Shown here: in pieces, positions 1 to 10,866 of the stretch | Layout: each line of letters opens with the position of its first letter | How positions within the stretch are numbered: the stretch's first letter is position 1 | From: Diadophis punctatus similis | Taxonomy: Eukaryota; Chordata; Lepidosauria; Squamata; Dipsadidae | Length of the DNA stretch: 64,000 nt | Reading direction: 5' to 3' | NCBI GenBank assembly: GCA_023053685.1 | Contig: JALIGW010000002.1 | Span: 164,865,034 to 164,929,033 of the forward strand | Notes under the pieces: generated by a model | The model's database searches: none | Seen by the model: the letters and a program-made list of their open reading frames with translations, nothing else | What the model was told of the DNA's origin: nothing | Position numbers and translations under genes: made by a program

Positions 1-525
1 TTGCCAGCTATTGACAAGTATCAAAAAGGCATAGGGGCTTTTGTCGTCTTTTCATCCTGGATGAAAACGGGTTCCATGTTCTCCCAAAGTTCCTCATTTA
101 TAATCACCCAGGAATAAAAACATCCATTTCTTAACAGCAGAGGCACTTAGTTCTGTGAGTAAATTAGATGCAGCTGCTTCTGAGTGAAGCAATTAAACAC
201 CCTGCTATTTTATGCTTGCTTTCCCACCCATTAGGGCATGAAAAGCTTGGACTAAAATAATCATATAAGGGACATTGGATTGTTATTTGCCCACTTTGAA
301 AATCACATTGGTCCAGCTAATTCAATGCAACACAATCAAGCAAATTAATTCTAGTTTGCGAGAAAGGGAAAAAAACAGTAAGCATAGTTATACTAAGTAT
401 GACTAGTAACTAAGAAGAGCCATAGCATAGAGAATTTAAGAGTCATTTTTTTCTATGACCAGGGCAATTGTTTATAGCATATGATAATTCTAGATTAGCT
501 TTTTACAACATGGCATCTTCTAGAT
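1..525. other. unannotated AT-rich flank
   Basis: No open reading frame of note, no recognised repeat end and no RNA gene is visible here. It reads as ordinary AT-rich non-coding vertebrate DNA. Confidence 0.5.
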
Positions 526-653
526 CAGGGTTGTCCAACCTTGGCAACTTTAAGACTTCAACTCCCAGAATTCCCCCGTCAGCAAAGCTGGGGAGTTGAA
601 GTCTGGGAGTTGAAGTCCTCCAGGCTTAAAGTTGCCAAGATTGAAGACCTCTG
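526..653. mobile_element. palindromic hAT-like MITE (CAACCTTGGCAA family)
   Basis: The stretch folds back on itself: the left arm runs CAGGG..CCAACCTTGGCAACTTTAAG and the right arm is its degenerate reverse complement ending in GACCTCTG. The same arm recurs at 4.4, 13.6, 19.7, 37.5, 56.9 and 60.3 kb. A better-preserved copy at 13591 has a perfect 8-bp target duplication, which places the family with hAT elements. This copy has no clear target duplication and has a rearranged centre with the phrase for 'gagttgaagtc' doubled. Confidence 0.75.
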
Positions 654-871
654 TATCTACATGAGTTTATCCATACTGTGAAAGGAAAGACAATTACATT
701 TATTTCCCAGCAGTCCAATCAGCATAACCTGTGGGGTGTACCAGGTTAAGGAACCCATGGCCTGTGTCAAAAGGATGGGGTTACTTCAGCTATGCATTGT
801 TCATTTTCACGCACCCTTTTTCTTTGTTCAGTGATTTATAAAAAGGAACAATACCACAGATAATTTGGGTG

Positions 872-1283
872 CAGGGGTGGGTTCCTCCAGGTTCGGACCA
901 GATCGCCCAAACCGTTAGCGACCCGCTGGTGATGTAATTTTGGTATCACAGATCCAGTTCTGGCTGTGCTGGTCCGTGCTTGCTACCATCTTTTTTTCTG
1001 AATTTTCGGCCGATTTTCCTGTGTTTGGATGGCTTCACGGCATTCTGTGCTTTGAAAAAAGCCCTCCTGCCCACCCCCGGGTTAATACTGACCTTTATTT
1101 CTTTGCCCGAAGCACAGATGATGAGCTCCTCAGCTGTGTTTCGGGCTGAATCCACCTTCTGTGCATGCACAGAAGTGAACTCACGTGAGGGAACGTGTGT
1201 GTGTGTGCACGAGCGGAGCATGCGCATGCACGTGAGACGTCGTGACGCAAACCGGTGGCGAAGGTAAGTGAAACCCACCCCTG
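872..1283. mobile_element. hAT-like MITE, GGGTGGGTT family, copy 1
   Basis: The ends are CAGGGGTGGG and CCCACCCCTG, and the copy is flanked by the perfect 8-bp direct repeat TTTGGGTG (864-871 and 1284-1291). An 8-bp duplication with CAGRG ends is the hAT superfamily signature. The interior (GC-rich, with CGCATGC-type dyads and a stretch near 1090-1150) is the reverse complement of the interior of the copy at 50096, so these two belong to one subfamily. There is no transposase. Reading frames across it are incidental. Confidence 0.9.
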
Positions 1284-1496
1284 TTTGGGTGAATGCTTAA
1301 TATAATTATTCTGGGGTGACCTTTTCTACAACAGAGAGGAAATTGAATAAAGCAGTAGAACAGGGAAAAACAAAGTAAGGGCCTCTTGACCACGTATGTG
1401 CATTATGGCGTTATATACCTGCAAGTGTCTGAGATTTTGATTAATTTTGCATTTATTCACTTGCCTTCCTACTAGAAATGGTATTCAGCATAACTA

Positions 1497-2897
1497 CCGT
1501 GTTTCCCCAAAAATAAGACAGGGGCTTATATTTTTGACCCCCTCCCAAAAAATGCCCCTGGCCTTATTTTTGGGGGTGGCTTATTATTTTCAGGGTGCAG
1601 GCGGGGCGGGGCATGAGATGCACCACTTACTGGCGTTTGGCAGCTCCGTGGTCTCAGCTAGTCTGTTTAGGGAAAAAAACCTTGCAAACAGAAAAGCCGA
1701 GAGAGCACGGAGCTGCCAAACCTCCAGTAAGCGGTGCGTCTCTCTTGGCAGGGCAGGCAGACAGACACTTGTCCCGGTACTGCCGTCGCATTCCTCGGTG
1801 TCTCCAGGGCAGCCCATTCTAAAAGAGAACGTCTCCCAGAAAGACCGGCTCCCAGCCACGACATCGAGAGTGATAGCAAACGAGAGGTGGGTGCACACAC
1901 ACCTCGCGGGACCAGCTTGGCTCCTGTGGACAGGCAGAAGCCGTAGGGTGAAGACCAATCAGAATCCTCTCCTGCAACAGCCGAAGTTTGGGGGAAATAA
2001 AGAAGGACTTCTGCTGCTTCTGCTTTTGGCTGCATGGAAAGAAAGCAGCAGAAGTCCTTCTTACTTTGCCCCAAATTCTGGCTCTTCATCAATCTCCACA
2101 TGCGGGAAGGGCTGCGGGTGGCCCTCCCTCCTCTTTTCCAGGGGAGAAGTGGCTGAGGCTTTTTTGGCCATCATGCTTCTTCTGCCCGGCTGGATCTGCT
2201 CTGGGCTCTGCTGGGTGCGGGAGAAGGGGCAGAGGAGCCCCCCAGCAGGTGAGAATAGCCGGGCCTTGCGCCCCCACCCTGGGAGGAAAGGGGATCTAAG
2301 GAGGCCGGGTAGGAAAGCCAGAGCAGGGGATGCCTGTGTAAAAGCGCAGCGCTGCTCTCCCACCAACCCTGCCAGTGCTCGTTGCGCTCAGGGGTGCCTC
2401 GGCTTTTGAAGGGGTCCCCTCTCCCCCACCAAAAGCCTTGGGGAAGGATCTTGCGGCCTGCCCCACCCCACCCCATCCCATGCCCAAAACCTTCAAACTC
2501 TGCCCCACCACGAGACGCACCACATACTGGAGTTTTGCAGCTCCGTAGTCTCTCGGCTTGTCTGTTTAGGAAAAAAACTTTGTATAGTACAGAAACTCTT
2601 CTCACTTTGAGCCTCGTGAGAAGAGTTTATGTACTATGCAAAATACTGGCTCGGCTGTTCTGGGCTGTCTCCGGCAGCGCTTTGAAACTCGCTCCTGCTG
2701 GCAGCGACGCAGGGATCTCTCTCTCCTGGCCAAAAGAGTGCCGCCGCAAAAAGAGCGGCTCCCGGCATGTTCCCCCCCCTTTCCCACGGAAGTAGTCGGG
2801 GGGGGGTATTTTCGGGGGGTGGCTTATTTCAACGCATGTCCCGAAAAGCCCTGTGGGCCTCATTTTTGGGGCATGTCTTATTTTCAGGGAAACACAG
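1497..2897. mobile_element. 1.4 kb TA-flanked inverted-repeat element
   Basis: The ends are CCGTGTTTCCCC and GGGAAACACAG, each next to a TA dinucleotide (1495-1496 and 2898-2899), followed by AATAAGACA-like subterminal repeats. TA target duplication with such ends suggests a non-autonomous Tc1/mariner-type element. The interior holds three hairpins (about 1614-1742, 2003-2063 and 2581-2642). Near 1620 and near 2517 it carries two direct copies of the same segment (around CAGCTCCGT and TCTGTTTAGG). The 320-residue frame at 1447-2409 crosses the left end and the first two hairpins, so it is not a gene. Confidence 0.75.
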
Positions 2898-2899
2898 TA

Positions 2900-3360
2900 A
2901 TAGAAATTGTTATAACAATTACCAAAAAGAAACCACTCCACCAACAAAGCCACATTTTAAGGAATCTCTGATACTGTTCCACCCATTGTGCATTTCCTTT
3001 CCTTGTTTGCTCAGCTGCAATTAAATATCATGAACTGTGCAAGGAGTGGTTGTCTTTTTGGGTCACTTGGCAGGGCAGGTTTGTCACTCCTTCATAAATC
3101 CTTTTTGAATCTATATATAGAAAAACTCATCAGACCAGAATATCATGGGCAAATCTACATCTCATTTACATGGACCTCGCTATCTACAGACAGACATCTG
3201 GATTATTTTAATACAAGGTATACATCCACAGCTGATTACATGGTTATGAAGTACAGGGCCAACTCTGTTCAAACATAACAACCCTGGTGGCCTGGTTGCA
3301 ATAGGAATATGACATTAATGCAAGCAATTCAGTAACTGTAAAAGTATGGAATTGTGACTT
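2900..3360. other. unannotated non-coding DNA
   Basis: No repeat end, gene or RNA is recognised between the TA-flanked element and the downstream SINE. Confidence 0.4.
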
Positions 3361-3585
3361 TAATAGCACTTATATACCGCTTCATAGTGCTTTACAGCCC
3401 TCTCTAAGCGGTTTACAGAGTCAGCATATTGCCCCTAATAATCTGGGTACTCATTTTACCCACTTTGGAAGGATGGAAGGCTGAGTCAACCTTGAGCCGG
3501 TGAGATTTGAACCGCCGAACTGCAGCTAGCAGTCAGCTGAAGTAGCTTGCAGTGCTGCACTCTAACCACTGAGCCACCTCGGCTC
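3361..3585 (-). mobile_element. tRNA-derived SINE (family A), nearly complete
   Basis: Read on the minus strand, it starts GAGCCGAGGTGGCTCAGTGG, which contains an RNA polymerase III A-box-like TGGCTCAGTGG. The B-box-like GGTTCAAATCTC lies about 50 bases further on. The body runs through GACTCAGCCTTCCATCC and ends in the tail AAGCGGTATATAAGTGCTATT. Copies or pieces occur at 12.3, 15.7 and 61.7 kb. It is a tRNA-headed squamate SINE, and I cannot give it a firm family name. Confidence 0.85.
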
Positions 3586-4407
3586 ATTTTAAAAAAATCT
3601 AGTTACATAAGTGTAATAGAAAAAGTAATCAAGCTCTTATTATGCATATGCATCAGACCATTTTATAGTCTACTACGGCTGGAAAACAGAAAGTTATGAT
3701 GTCACAGTTGCCTGAGACTTGGATAATGTCAAATGCAAGTTCTCCAGTGTTAGATCAGTTTTCAATGGAGTAAAAGCAAATTATAATTCTCATCGTTTAT
3801 TTCTTCTTTAAATTTATGACTTGCTTTTTAGTTCAGAAATCCAAACAACTAACAAAATTCACCCATTGAGCACACATTGAAATGATCCCAGTAATCAGAG
3901 GGTAGCAACATATAAACCATTTGCTGTAATTTTCTTCTTTGGAATCAACTTTCTGTTTGTGTTGAGCATAGCTATGGTCAGTAGAGCAGGCTTTTCAGGA
4001 CTGTTGCTCACCATGGCATGAAAGAACATTCTTTTGGGGTGAAAAATCATGGAATTCAGCAACCAGAGACATACTAGCCCTCTTTTCTCCAGAAAGGAGG
4101 CATAGCATGAAGGAGGTTTGAGCAGCTCTCTCTACTTTCTAAACAGGGGGAGAAAGTCTTCAAAGAACCCCAAAAAAACCACATCGGGCTAGCCAGCTCA
4201 GCATAGGACTGAATGAGAATAAAACTGTTCTTTCTGTAAAGAGGTGCTTCTCCTAAATCAACCAGATTCCAAGTGCTCTTCAGCACAGATGATGCCAGCA
4301 ACCCAAACATTGAGCAGCTCAGATTCCGGAAATATACACGAACCATCACTCCTGAGTTTTAAGGCCACACACAATTCTGCCGAATCCTGGGGGTACCTTA
4401 ACATTCC
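3586..4407. other. unannotated non-coding DNA
   Basis: There is no supportable gene. The 91-codon minus-strand frame around 4074-4349 has no recognised domain and is likely chance. Confidence 0.4.
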
Positions 4408-4542
4408 CAGAGGTCTCCAACCTTGGCAAGTTTATGAGGTGTGGACTTCAACTCACAGAATTCCTCAGCCAGCATGGCTGGCTGAGGAATTCTGGGATTT
4501 GAAGTCCACACCTCATAAACTTGCCAAGGTTGGAGACCTCTG
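4408..4542. mobile_element. near-perfect hairpin MITE (hAT-like)
   Basis: Two arms of roughly 67 bases are almost exact reverse complements (CAGAGGTCTCCAACCTTGG... and CCAAGGTTGGAGACCTCTG), meeting at a short centre near 4474. It belongs to the palindromic CAACCTTGGCAA family. The left flank shows no matching target duplication. The right flank TTCTAAAC is shared with the next element, so the two abut. Confidence 0.85.
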
Positions 4543-4550
4543 TTCTAAAC

Positions 4551-4646
4551 CATGTTTCTCAATCTGTACTTTGTACTTCAACCGGCTGAGGAATTCCAGG
4601 GGTTGAAGTTCACTCATCTTATAGTTGCCGAGATTGAAAAACACTG
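4551..4646. mobile_element. short palindromic hAT-like MITE with 8-bp TSD
   Basis: The element runs from CATGTTTCTCAATC to GATTGAAAAACACTG and is flanked by the perfect 8-bp repeat TTCTAAAC (4543-4550 and 4647-4654). It is a decayed member of the CAACCTTGG palindromic group (compare CAATGGTTCTC ends at 13591). Confidence 0.8.
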
Positions 4647-4945
4647 TTCTAAACCAATCTCTCCATGGTTTCATATAGAAGTTGAAATGACAAGGAGGAT
4701 TACTTTATATTACTCCCCAGATCAAAGGCCCTGCAGCACAGCAGCAAGTTTCCCTTTAAAATAATCCTCAATTTCTGTGAAATTTGAGTATTTCACAAAT
4801 TATGAAGAAAAAGATCTGATTTTATTGGAAGAATAAATGTTACATGCCACAGAAGACAATGAGAGTTTAACTCATAGCTTGCCTGATACAGAGCCCATGA
4901 TTGGTCTTATATCTTTGCTAGCAAATACATTTGCTACATTTAGAC

Positions 4946-5322
4946 CAGGGGTGGGTTCTAACTTACCTCGCTGCTGGTTCACTTCCTCCCGCACCACGTG
5001 CCGCATGGCCATGTGTGCTTTGCGTGTGCGTGCGCAGTAGCAAAAAATCAGAAAAAATTACCCAAAACAAAGCTGAAAACAAGATGGCTACACATGCGCA
5101 GTGCTGGAAACTCAGCTTCTGCACATGCGCAGAAGAAAAAAAACCCCAAAAAATCCCCCCCCCAAAAAAATTCCAAAAAAAATTCAAAAAGATTCAAAAA
5201 AAATATGGCAGCTTCTACGGACCGGCACCGACCGATCCGATTCCGTGATGTCATCGTGACATCACCAGCAGGTTCCTACCGGTTCGGGCGAACCGGTCCA
5301 AACCAGGAGGAACCCACCTCTG
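4946..5322. mobile_element. hAT-like MITE, GGGTGGGTT family, copy 2
   Basis: The ends are CAGGGGTGGG and CCCACCTCTG, with the perfect 8-bp target duplication ATTTAGAC (4938-4945 and 5323-5330). The interior carries CACATGCGCAG dyads and a purine-rich A/C tract at about 5120-5205. A sister copy in the opposite orientation, lacking one end, lies at 10625. Confidence 0.92.
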
Positions 5323-5330
5323 ATTTAGAC

Positions 5331-6458
5331 ATATACTGAGCAGGCCTTAGATGTGTACTTAACATTTATTTGAAATATGGGTCTGGTCTTTTGTCCACTG
5401 AACAGTGCTCTTTGCAGTGTGAAGCCCTGCAGGAAAAAAAAAAGGAGATGGCAAATAGAGTTGGCCACATTTTCGTGAACCATAAGTGGATTAAAAATTC
5501 TTGATGTGTAATCATGGGATATTTCTGACATGCATTTCCCCTTGGTACTCCAGCAGTTGCAGTGATTAGTTGCCTTTCTAAATGATGTAAAGTTACAGGT
5601 AGAAATTTAGACATTTCAATATGAACAGTTGAAAAGGCTGACAATGTAATAAAACCTTTAAAAAGCACAGCAAATACCAACACCTTACTGGAAAATAATG
5701 CTTCCTTATAAAGTGTGCATTGACAGTACTGGGTGAAGCCAAGCCACCATCTTGAGAAACAATTGCCAGCCCATAGAGTGTTAAAGAATAGAAAAGTGGT
5801 GGTGTTTTTATTTCCTTTTTCAATAGGCATCTAGCTATTGGAGGTACTTATGTGATATTCACAGCATGGGTAACATCAGCACACATCAAACAAGCTGATA
5901 GCATTTGGAAAGAAAGGAAGGAGCGAAGGTCAAAACTACACACAAAAGGGAGATAAAGAATAATCACAACACAGCCTGTGTGCCACTGTTCCAAGAAGCT
6001 CTATCTCAAGAGCTAGAAATGATGGCTGGTTGTTCCAGCATCAGCCACATGCTTGTTATTTAAATGGACAGCTACAGGAACTGAAAAGCCCGTTTTTATT
6101 CTTTTAAGATGACTCTTAGAAAATGATTGCTAGTGAGAGTAGTTGTGTTTTCAGTTGCTGCAGTAGAAGGAAAAGGAGGATAGAACGAGACTAAGATGCT
6201 GTAGTAGACAGCTAATGGTTTTTTTTTTAAATTAAGATGATTTACTGCCATGTAAAGGGCACATATTACAAGCCGGAGCTTGATGGACAAATATTTTTGA
6301 ACACACCACTGGAAGCCATTGCTTATCACCTGACAGGAAGATTTACTAGAAAGCTTGGATATAGTATTATAAATTAGAAGAGAAGGAAGAGATACGGAAG
6401 GAAAGAGAAGTATTCTCAGTCTAGCTTTAACGCACAATATAAAAATGTTTGTAACATG
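5331..6458. other. unannotated non-coding DNA
   Basis: There is no recognised gene or repeat. Minus-strand frames of up to 154 codons (5366-5830) lack any recognisable domain and a plausible exon context. Confidence 0.4.
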
Positions 6459-6460
6459 TA

Positions 6461-6947
6461 CCGTATTTTTCAGAGTATAAGACGCACCTTTTTCCTCCCT
6501 AAAAGAGGTTGAAAATTTGGGTGCGTCTTATACTCCGAATGTAGCTTTTCCAAAGCATTTTTTCCCAGCCCTAAGGAGGTGCTAACAATCTTCCCTGCTT
6601 CCTACTCCTCTTTGCAGGCTTGTTTTCATTCCTACTCCCTCTGGAAAAGGTCTTTTCAGCCCTAACAAGGTGCTAACGATCTTACTGGCTTGCAGCATTT
6701 TTTAATTCCTACTCCCTCCGAAGTAGTTTTTCCTGCCCTAAGTCTTTGCAGGCTTGTTTTCATTCCTACTCCCTCTGAAAAAGGTTTTTTCAGCCCTAAC
6801 CAGGGGATAAAATAATGTGCTGAAGCTGAACAGACTAAGGACGCTAGCCAGATGAATACCTGGTAGGTAGATTTTTTCCCTATTTTCCTTCCCCAAAACT
6901 AAGGTGCGTCTTATATTCCGGTGCGTTTTATACTCTGAAAAATACGG
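6461..6947. mobile_element. TA-flanked MITE, CCGTATTTTTC family, copy 1
   Basis: The inverted ends CCGTATTTTTCAGAG and CTCTGAAAAATACGG are bordered by TA (6459-6460 and 6948-6949). The subterminal motif TATAAGACGCACC is shared with copies at 37187, 39659, 56406 and 59605. The interior (about 6565-6800) is a degenerate tandem array of a roughly 100-base unit around TTTTCATTCCTACTCCCTC. Such ends and a TA duplication suggest a Tc1/mariner-type non-autonomous element. Confidence 0.85.
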
Positions 6948-6949
6948 TA

Positions 6950-8229
6950 GGTTGTATAGGTTCCATAAAAATATTTATTTTTCCATGCCACAAAAACAGA
7001 GGACTTTCTTCACTAACCATACTACACTCCGAAGGACTTAATAACCAATATATTTTGTGCCTCTTAGTTTCCTTTTTTTTAAAGCTTTCGTCAACCTTGT
7101 TTTTGTGGGTTTATAATTTAAAAACAAGTCTGCAGGAAAATGGTATGCTGTTGGTGTTTATTCTTAATGTACATATTTTTTGTACCAGGATAATTATTCA
7201 ACAGCCACTCCAATGTATTGCTGTGTTGTTGTAGAAAGAACTGAACAGACCAACCACAACCAGCTTTAATGAATCAACCATAAACAAAGTTGACAAAATT
7301 CTAGCCAACATAGCTTTTTTCAAACTAATAAAGTATTTTGGTCCCAGTGTTGATTTTAATTATATAGATTGCCATTTTAATGGAAATGAAAAACACTTTT
7401 TTCTCTTCTCCATTACTAGCATTCTATGATATCTGTTGAGACAAAGAAATTTCCTTTTGAACAATGATTATTTCAGATTTATTTCTACTGGTGCTCAATT
7501 CAGTTCCTGCAGAAATCCACTTTGGAGATTATTTGATAATGATTATTCTATAATGATTCAGTATCCTTCAAATTTTTGATATCTGACATTAATACTATGG
7601 CTGAGGATAGTAACACCAGCTCTGCCTTCAAGAGATGACAGCAACACAACCATGTGTTTATGTGCATTAACGCTATTGGCTGTTGAAAATCTTATGAAGG
7701 GCCTCATAGACTAGCAATAATTGTCTGATACAGTGACACTACAGGTTGGATAAAATTTCTTTCATTCCCAGATTTATAAAATGAGTGAATACAGTTCACC
7801 ATAGAGCAAAGTAATATGTCTGTGTTGTACCTTCTTATCTAAGTTTCCTTCTAGTATTTACCACTAATATTTAAACTAATTTAAATGAATTTACTATAAA
7901 TTAGTGTTGAGCGTCTGCTCATTCCAAAAGCACCTCCTCATCTCCTTTGCTTTGACTTAACATTAACCAAAAGGTCTGCTGAAAGTGTTCTGGATTAATT
8001 GGATGTAACATCAGCACAACAACAGCTGCCTGAACTTCTTCAAACAGGTAACGAAAGAGGACGAAACTTCCAGGCAAACCAGAAGAAAGACATGAAAGGA
8101 CCAGAAAAGAGACATAATCAATACCAAAACTTTCTTCACTCCATTTTGCACTTTTCTTTCTAGGGCCATAGGTTCACCTAGACTGCGTTCTACCATATTC
8201 CCTGTTTGATGCCTTAACACATAACCAGA
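6950..8229. other. unannotated non-coding DNA
   Basis: AT-rich, unique-looking sequence with no reading frame, repeat end or RNA structure that I can support. Confidence 0.4.
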
Positions 8230-9155
8230 TATAGAATAGAATAGAATAGAATAGAATTCTTTATTGGCCAAGTGTGATTGGACACACAAGGAATTTGTCT
8301 TTGGTGCGTATGCTCTCAGTGTACATAAAAGAAAAGATGCATTTGTCAAGAATGGTTGTCATAGGGTTCAAGTAAGCAATCAGGAAACAATCAATATGAA
8401 TATAAATCGTAAGGATATAAGCAACAAGTTACAGTCATACAGTCATAAGTGGGAAGAGATGGGTGATAGGAACGATGAGAAAAACTAATAGTAATAGTAA
8501 TGCAGCCTAGTGAATAGTTTGACAGTGGTGAGGGAATTATTTGTTTAGCAGAGTGATGGCGTTTGGGAAAAAACTGTTCTTGTGTCTAGTTGTCTTGGTG
8601 TGCAGTGCTCTATAGCGATGTTTTGAGGGTAGGAGTTGAAGCAATTTATGTCCAGGATGTGAGGGGTCAGTAAATATTTTCACAGCCCTCTTTTTGACCC
8701 GTGCAGTATACAGGTCCTCAATGGAAGGCAGGTTGGCAGTAATTGTTTTTTCTGCAGTTCTGATTATCTTCTGAAGTCTGTGTCTGTCTTGTTGGGTTGC
8801 AGAACCAAACCAGACAGTTATAGAGGTGCAGATGACAGACTCAATAATTCCTCTGTAGAACTGTATCAGCAGCTCCTTGGGAAGTTTGAGCTTCCTGAGT
8901 TGGCGCAGAAAGAACATTCTTTGTTGTGCTTTTTTGATGACATTTTTGATGTTAGATGACCATTTTAGGTCTTGAGATATGATGGAACCTAGAAATTTGA
9001 AGGTCTCTACTGTTGATACTGTGTTGTCTAGTATTGTAAGAGGTGGTAGGATGGGAGGGTTTCTCCTAAAGTCTACCACCATTTCTACGGTTTTGAGTGT
9101 GTTCAGTTCCAGATTGTTCCGGTCGCACCACGAGGCTAGTTGTTCAATCATGGCA
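8230..9155 (-). mobile_element. 5'-truncated LINE (L2/Rex1-like) with TTCTA tail
   Basis: On the minus strand this is the 3' part of a non-LTR retrotransposon: the C-terminal reverse transcriptase region (see 8537-9151), a 3' UTR of about 300 bases and a terminal short-repeat tail of TTCTA units (8232-8257 on the plus strand as AGAAT). The 5' end is missing, as is usual for reverse-transcribed LINE copies. The family is abundant in squamates. The clade name is from recognition of the protein motifs only. Confidence 0.88.
8537..9151 (-). pseudogene. LINE reverse transcriptase C-terminal fragment
   Basis: A 204-residue open frame matches the end of a Jockey-group (L2/Rex1-like) LINE polyprotein. 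Near residue 11 comes LELNTLKTVEMVVDFR (the LN..KT.E palm motif). FKFLGSIISQDLKW starts near residue 51, then KKAQQRMFFLRQLRK, TSITVWFGS and, near the end, HRYRALHTKT and NSFFPNAITLLN. The catalytic aspartates and the endonuclease domain lie upstream in the missing part, so it cannot be active. The uninterrupted frame implies a fairly young insertion. The methionine start is incidental. Confidence 0.85.
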
Positions 9156-9159
9156 AGGA

Positions 9160-10624
9160 AAGTACAAGCATACTGCTGTGAATAAAGAAAACAATCATAA
9201 GGCTGACATATATTGTATTAAGGCCACGGCAATCTATGTCAGCAATGCAGAATGTCCAAAGTTAATATATTGTAATATAAGGATTGAGGATAAATAATTT
9301 ATTTTCTAGGATTTCCTGTCAATATTCAACCTGAAAGATGGAGGGTTAGAATGGAAACTTCTTCCATATGTAAAGTGTCTTCCGAATGAAAATGCTATAG
9401 ACCAATTATTTTCTATAAACTTCTCTCATCTCAAACACAATTCTTCTCGGCGTGGAAACACATACTTTCTATGTGATCCACTAAATTCTAGGAAATATAA
9501 TTCAATCCTAATTATCATCACATATTACATGTTCTTCTTATCAGCTAGCCTTCTCTTTTCCCAACAATTTCAGAATCCATACTATACATTGGAGATAACA
9601 TTTCATGTTCATATATGATTACTTTGAATTGTGTATCGCTGACCTTAGAATAGAACAGTTCACAGGCATGTATTTAAGAAGCACTTCGATGACCTTGAAA
9701 TGCTTACACATAATTGCCACTGTTTTTCAGTTTGGGTAGAACTGGAGAGGGAGCTATTATATGTTTTTCAGTATCAGGCTGTAACCCACCAAGTGGGATG
9801 ATGTCAGAACAATATCATTCACCACACCTTATTATATTACTTGCCTTTTATGTAATTCCCTTGGGTTGCTCAAGTTTTACTGGATTACATTCATTTCTTA
9901 ATCATGTTTTGGGATAGTGCAACTCAATTGTCCTTGAGAATGATGCGTCAACCAGTTGCACAGGATATATCCTACTGAATAATCTATGAGCTGGCCTTAG
10001 TGGCAACTGGATTTTTACAGGAAAAATAACAAGTTTTCAGCTTGCTGATGCTGAAAATTATGAATACCCTTTACTAAAGTTATGAATACCCTTTACTAAA
10101 TATAGTACATATACTAAATATAGCTGCAGAAAGCTACCATTTCAGTTTCTAGAACTCTTCTCATGATTTCTATCAACCACTTAAAAAGGGGAAGAAAAAA
10201 AGTACCTTTCACATATTGATAAATACATACTGAAATAAATATCATTTTGCTCTTTCGATTGATATATTTTACTATCCTCAAGAAGTACTGAAAGTTTCAT
10301 ATATCATAGATTTATGATACCTGACAGCACAAATATGTATCTCTTTGAGCTGTGAAAAAAATAACACCTCATTTTGAGGAATAGTAGCTACCCTCTTGCC
10401 AAATATACCCCGTGCACTCCAAAGGAAGGTGGGAACATCACTCAAAAACTGGCCTTGAGAATTGGACAAGGGTATTTTATAAGGCTTTCCTGTAAGATGG
10501 GAATTACATATGCCAGTAACACTTTATTGGAGCAAATAAAAAAAGGTGAAGATAGAAGTTATCTAGTTTTCATTCTTTGCAAGGACTTCTATTTCATTAC
10601 ACACCAATTGTAATGCATTTGCAC
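9160..10624. other. unannotated AT-rich DNA
   Basis: No gene seen. A small tandem duplication of about 23 bases (around TATGAATACCCTTTACTAAA) sits at about 10061-10102. Confidence 0.4.
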
Positions 10625-10866
10625 CACAGGTGGGTTCCTCCCAGTTCGGACCGGTTTGCCCAAACTGGTAGCAACCCACTGGTGATATCACAATGATGTC
10701 ACAGAACCGGTTCGGTCGGTGCCGGTCCATGGACGCCACCATTTTTTTTTAATTAATTTTATTTTTATTTTTTGAATTTTTTCCTGTTTTTTTTTTCTTC
10801 TGCACATGCGCAGAAGCTGAGTTTCTGGCACTGCGCATGCATCACCATCTTGTTTTCGGCTTTGTG
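10625..10866. mobile_element. hAT-like MITE, GGGTGGGTT family, copy 3, one end lost
   Basis: The left end CACAGGTGGGTTCC is a one-base variant of CAGAGGTGGGTTCC. The body matches the reverse complement of the right half of the copy at 4946 (paired ATGTCAC motifs, CACATGCGCAGAAGC, AAGATGG-type sequence). Similarity fades near 10866 without a second terminus, so the copy is truncated. Confidence 0.75.

Noticed and set aside
1447..2409. 320-codon plus-strand open frame
   Set aside because: It crosses the left end of the 1.4 kb TA-flanked element, runs through two hairpins and has no recognisable domain.
3361..3585. tRNA-like head as a functional tRNA gene
   Set aside because: Polymerase III boxes are present but the cloverleaf cannot be closed and the sequence is a dispersed SINE.
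5366..5830. 154-codon minus-strand frame
   Set aside because: No recognised motif, AT-rich surroundings, no splice or promoter context that I could support.
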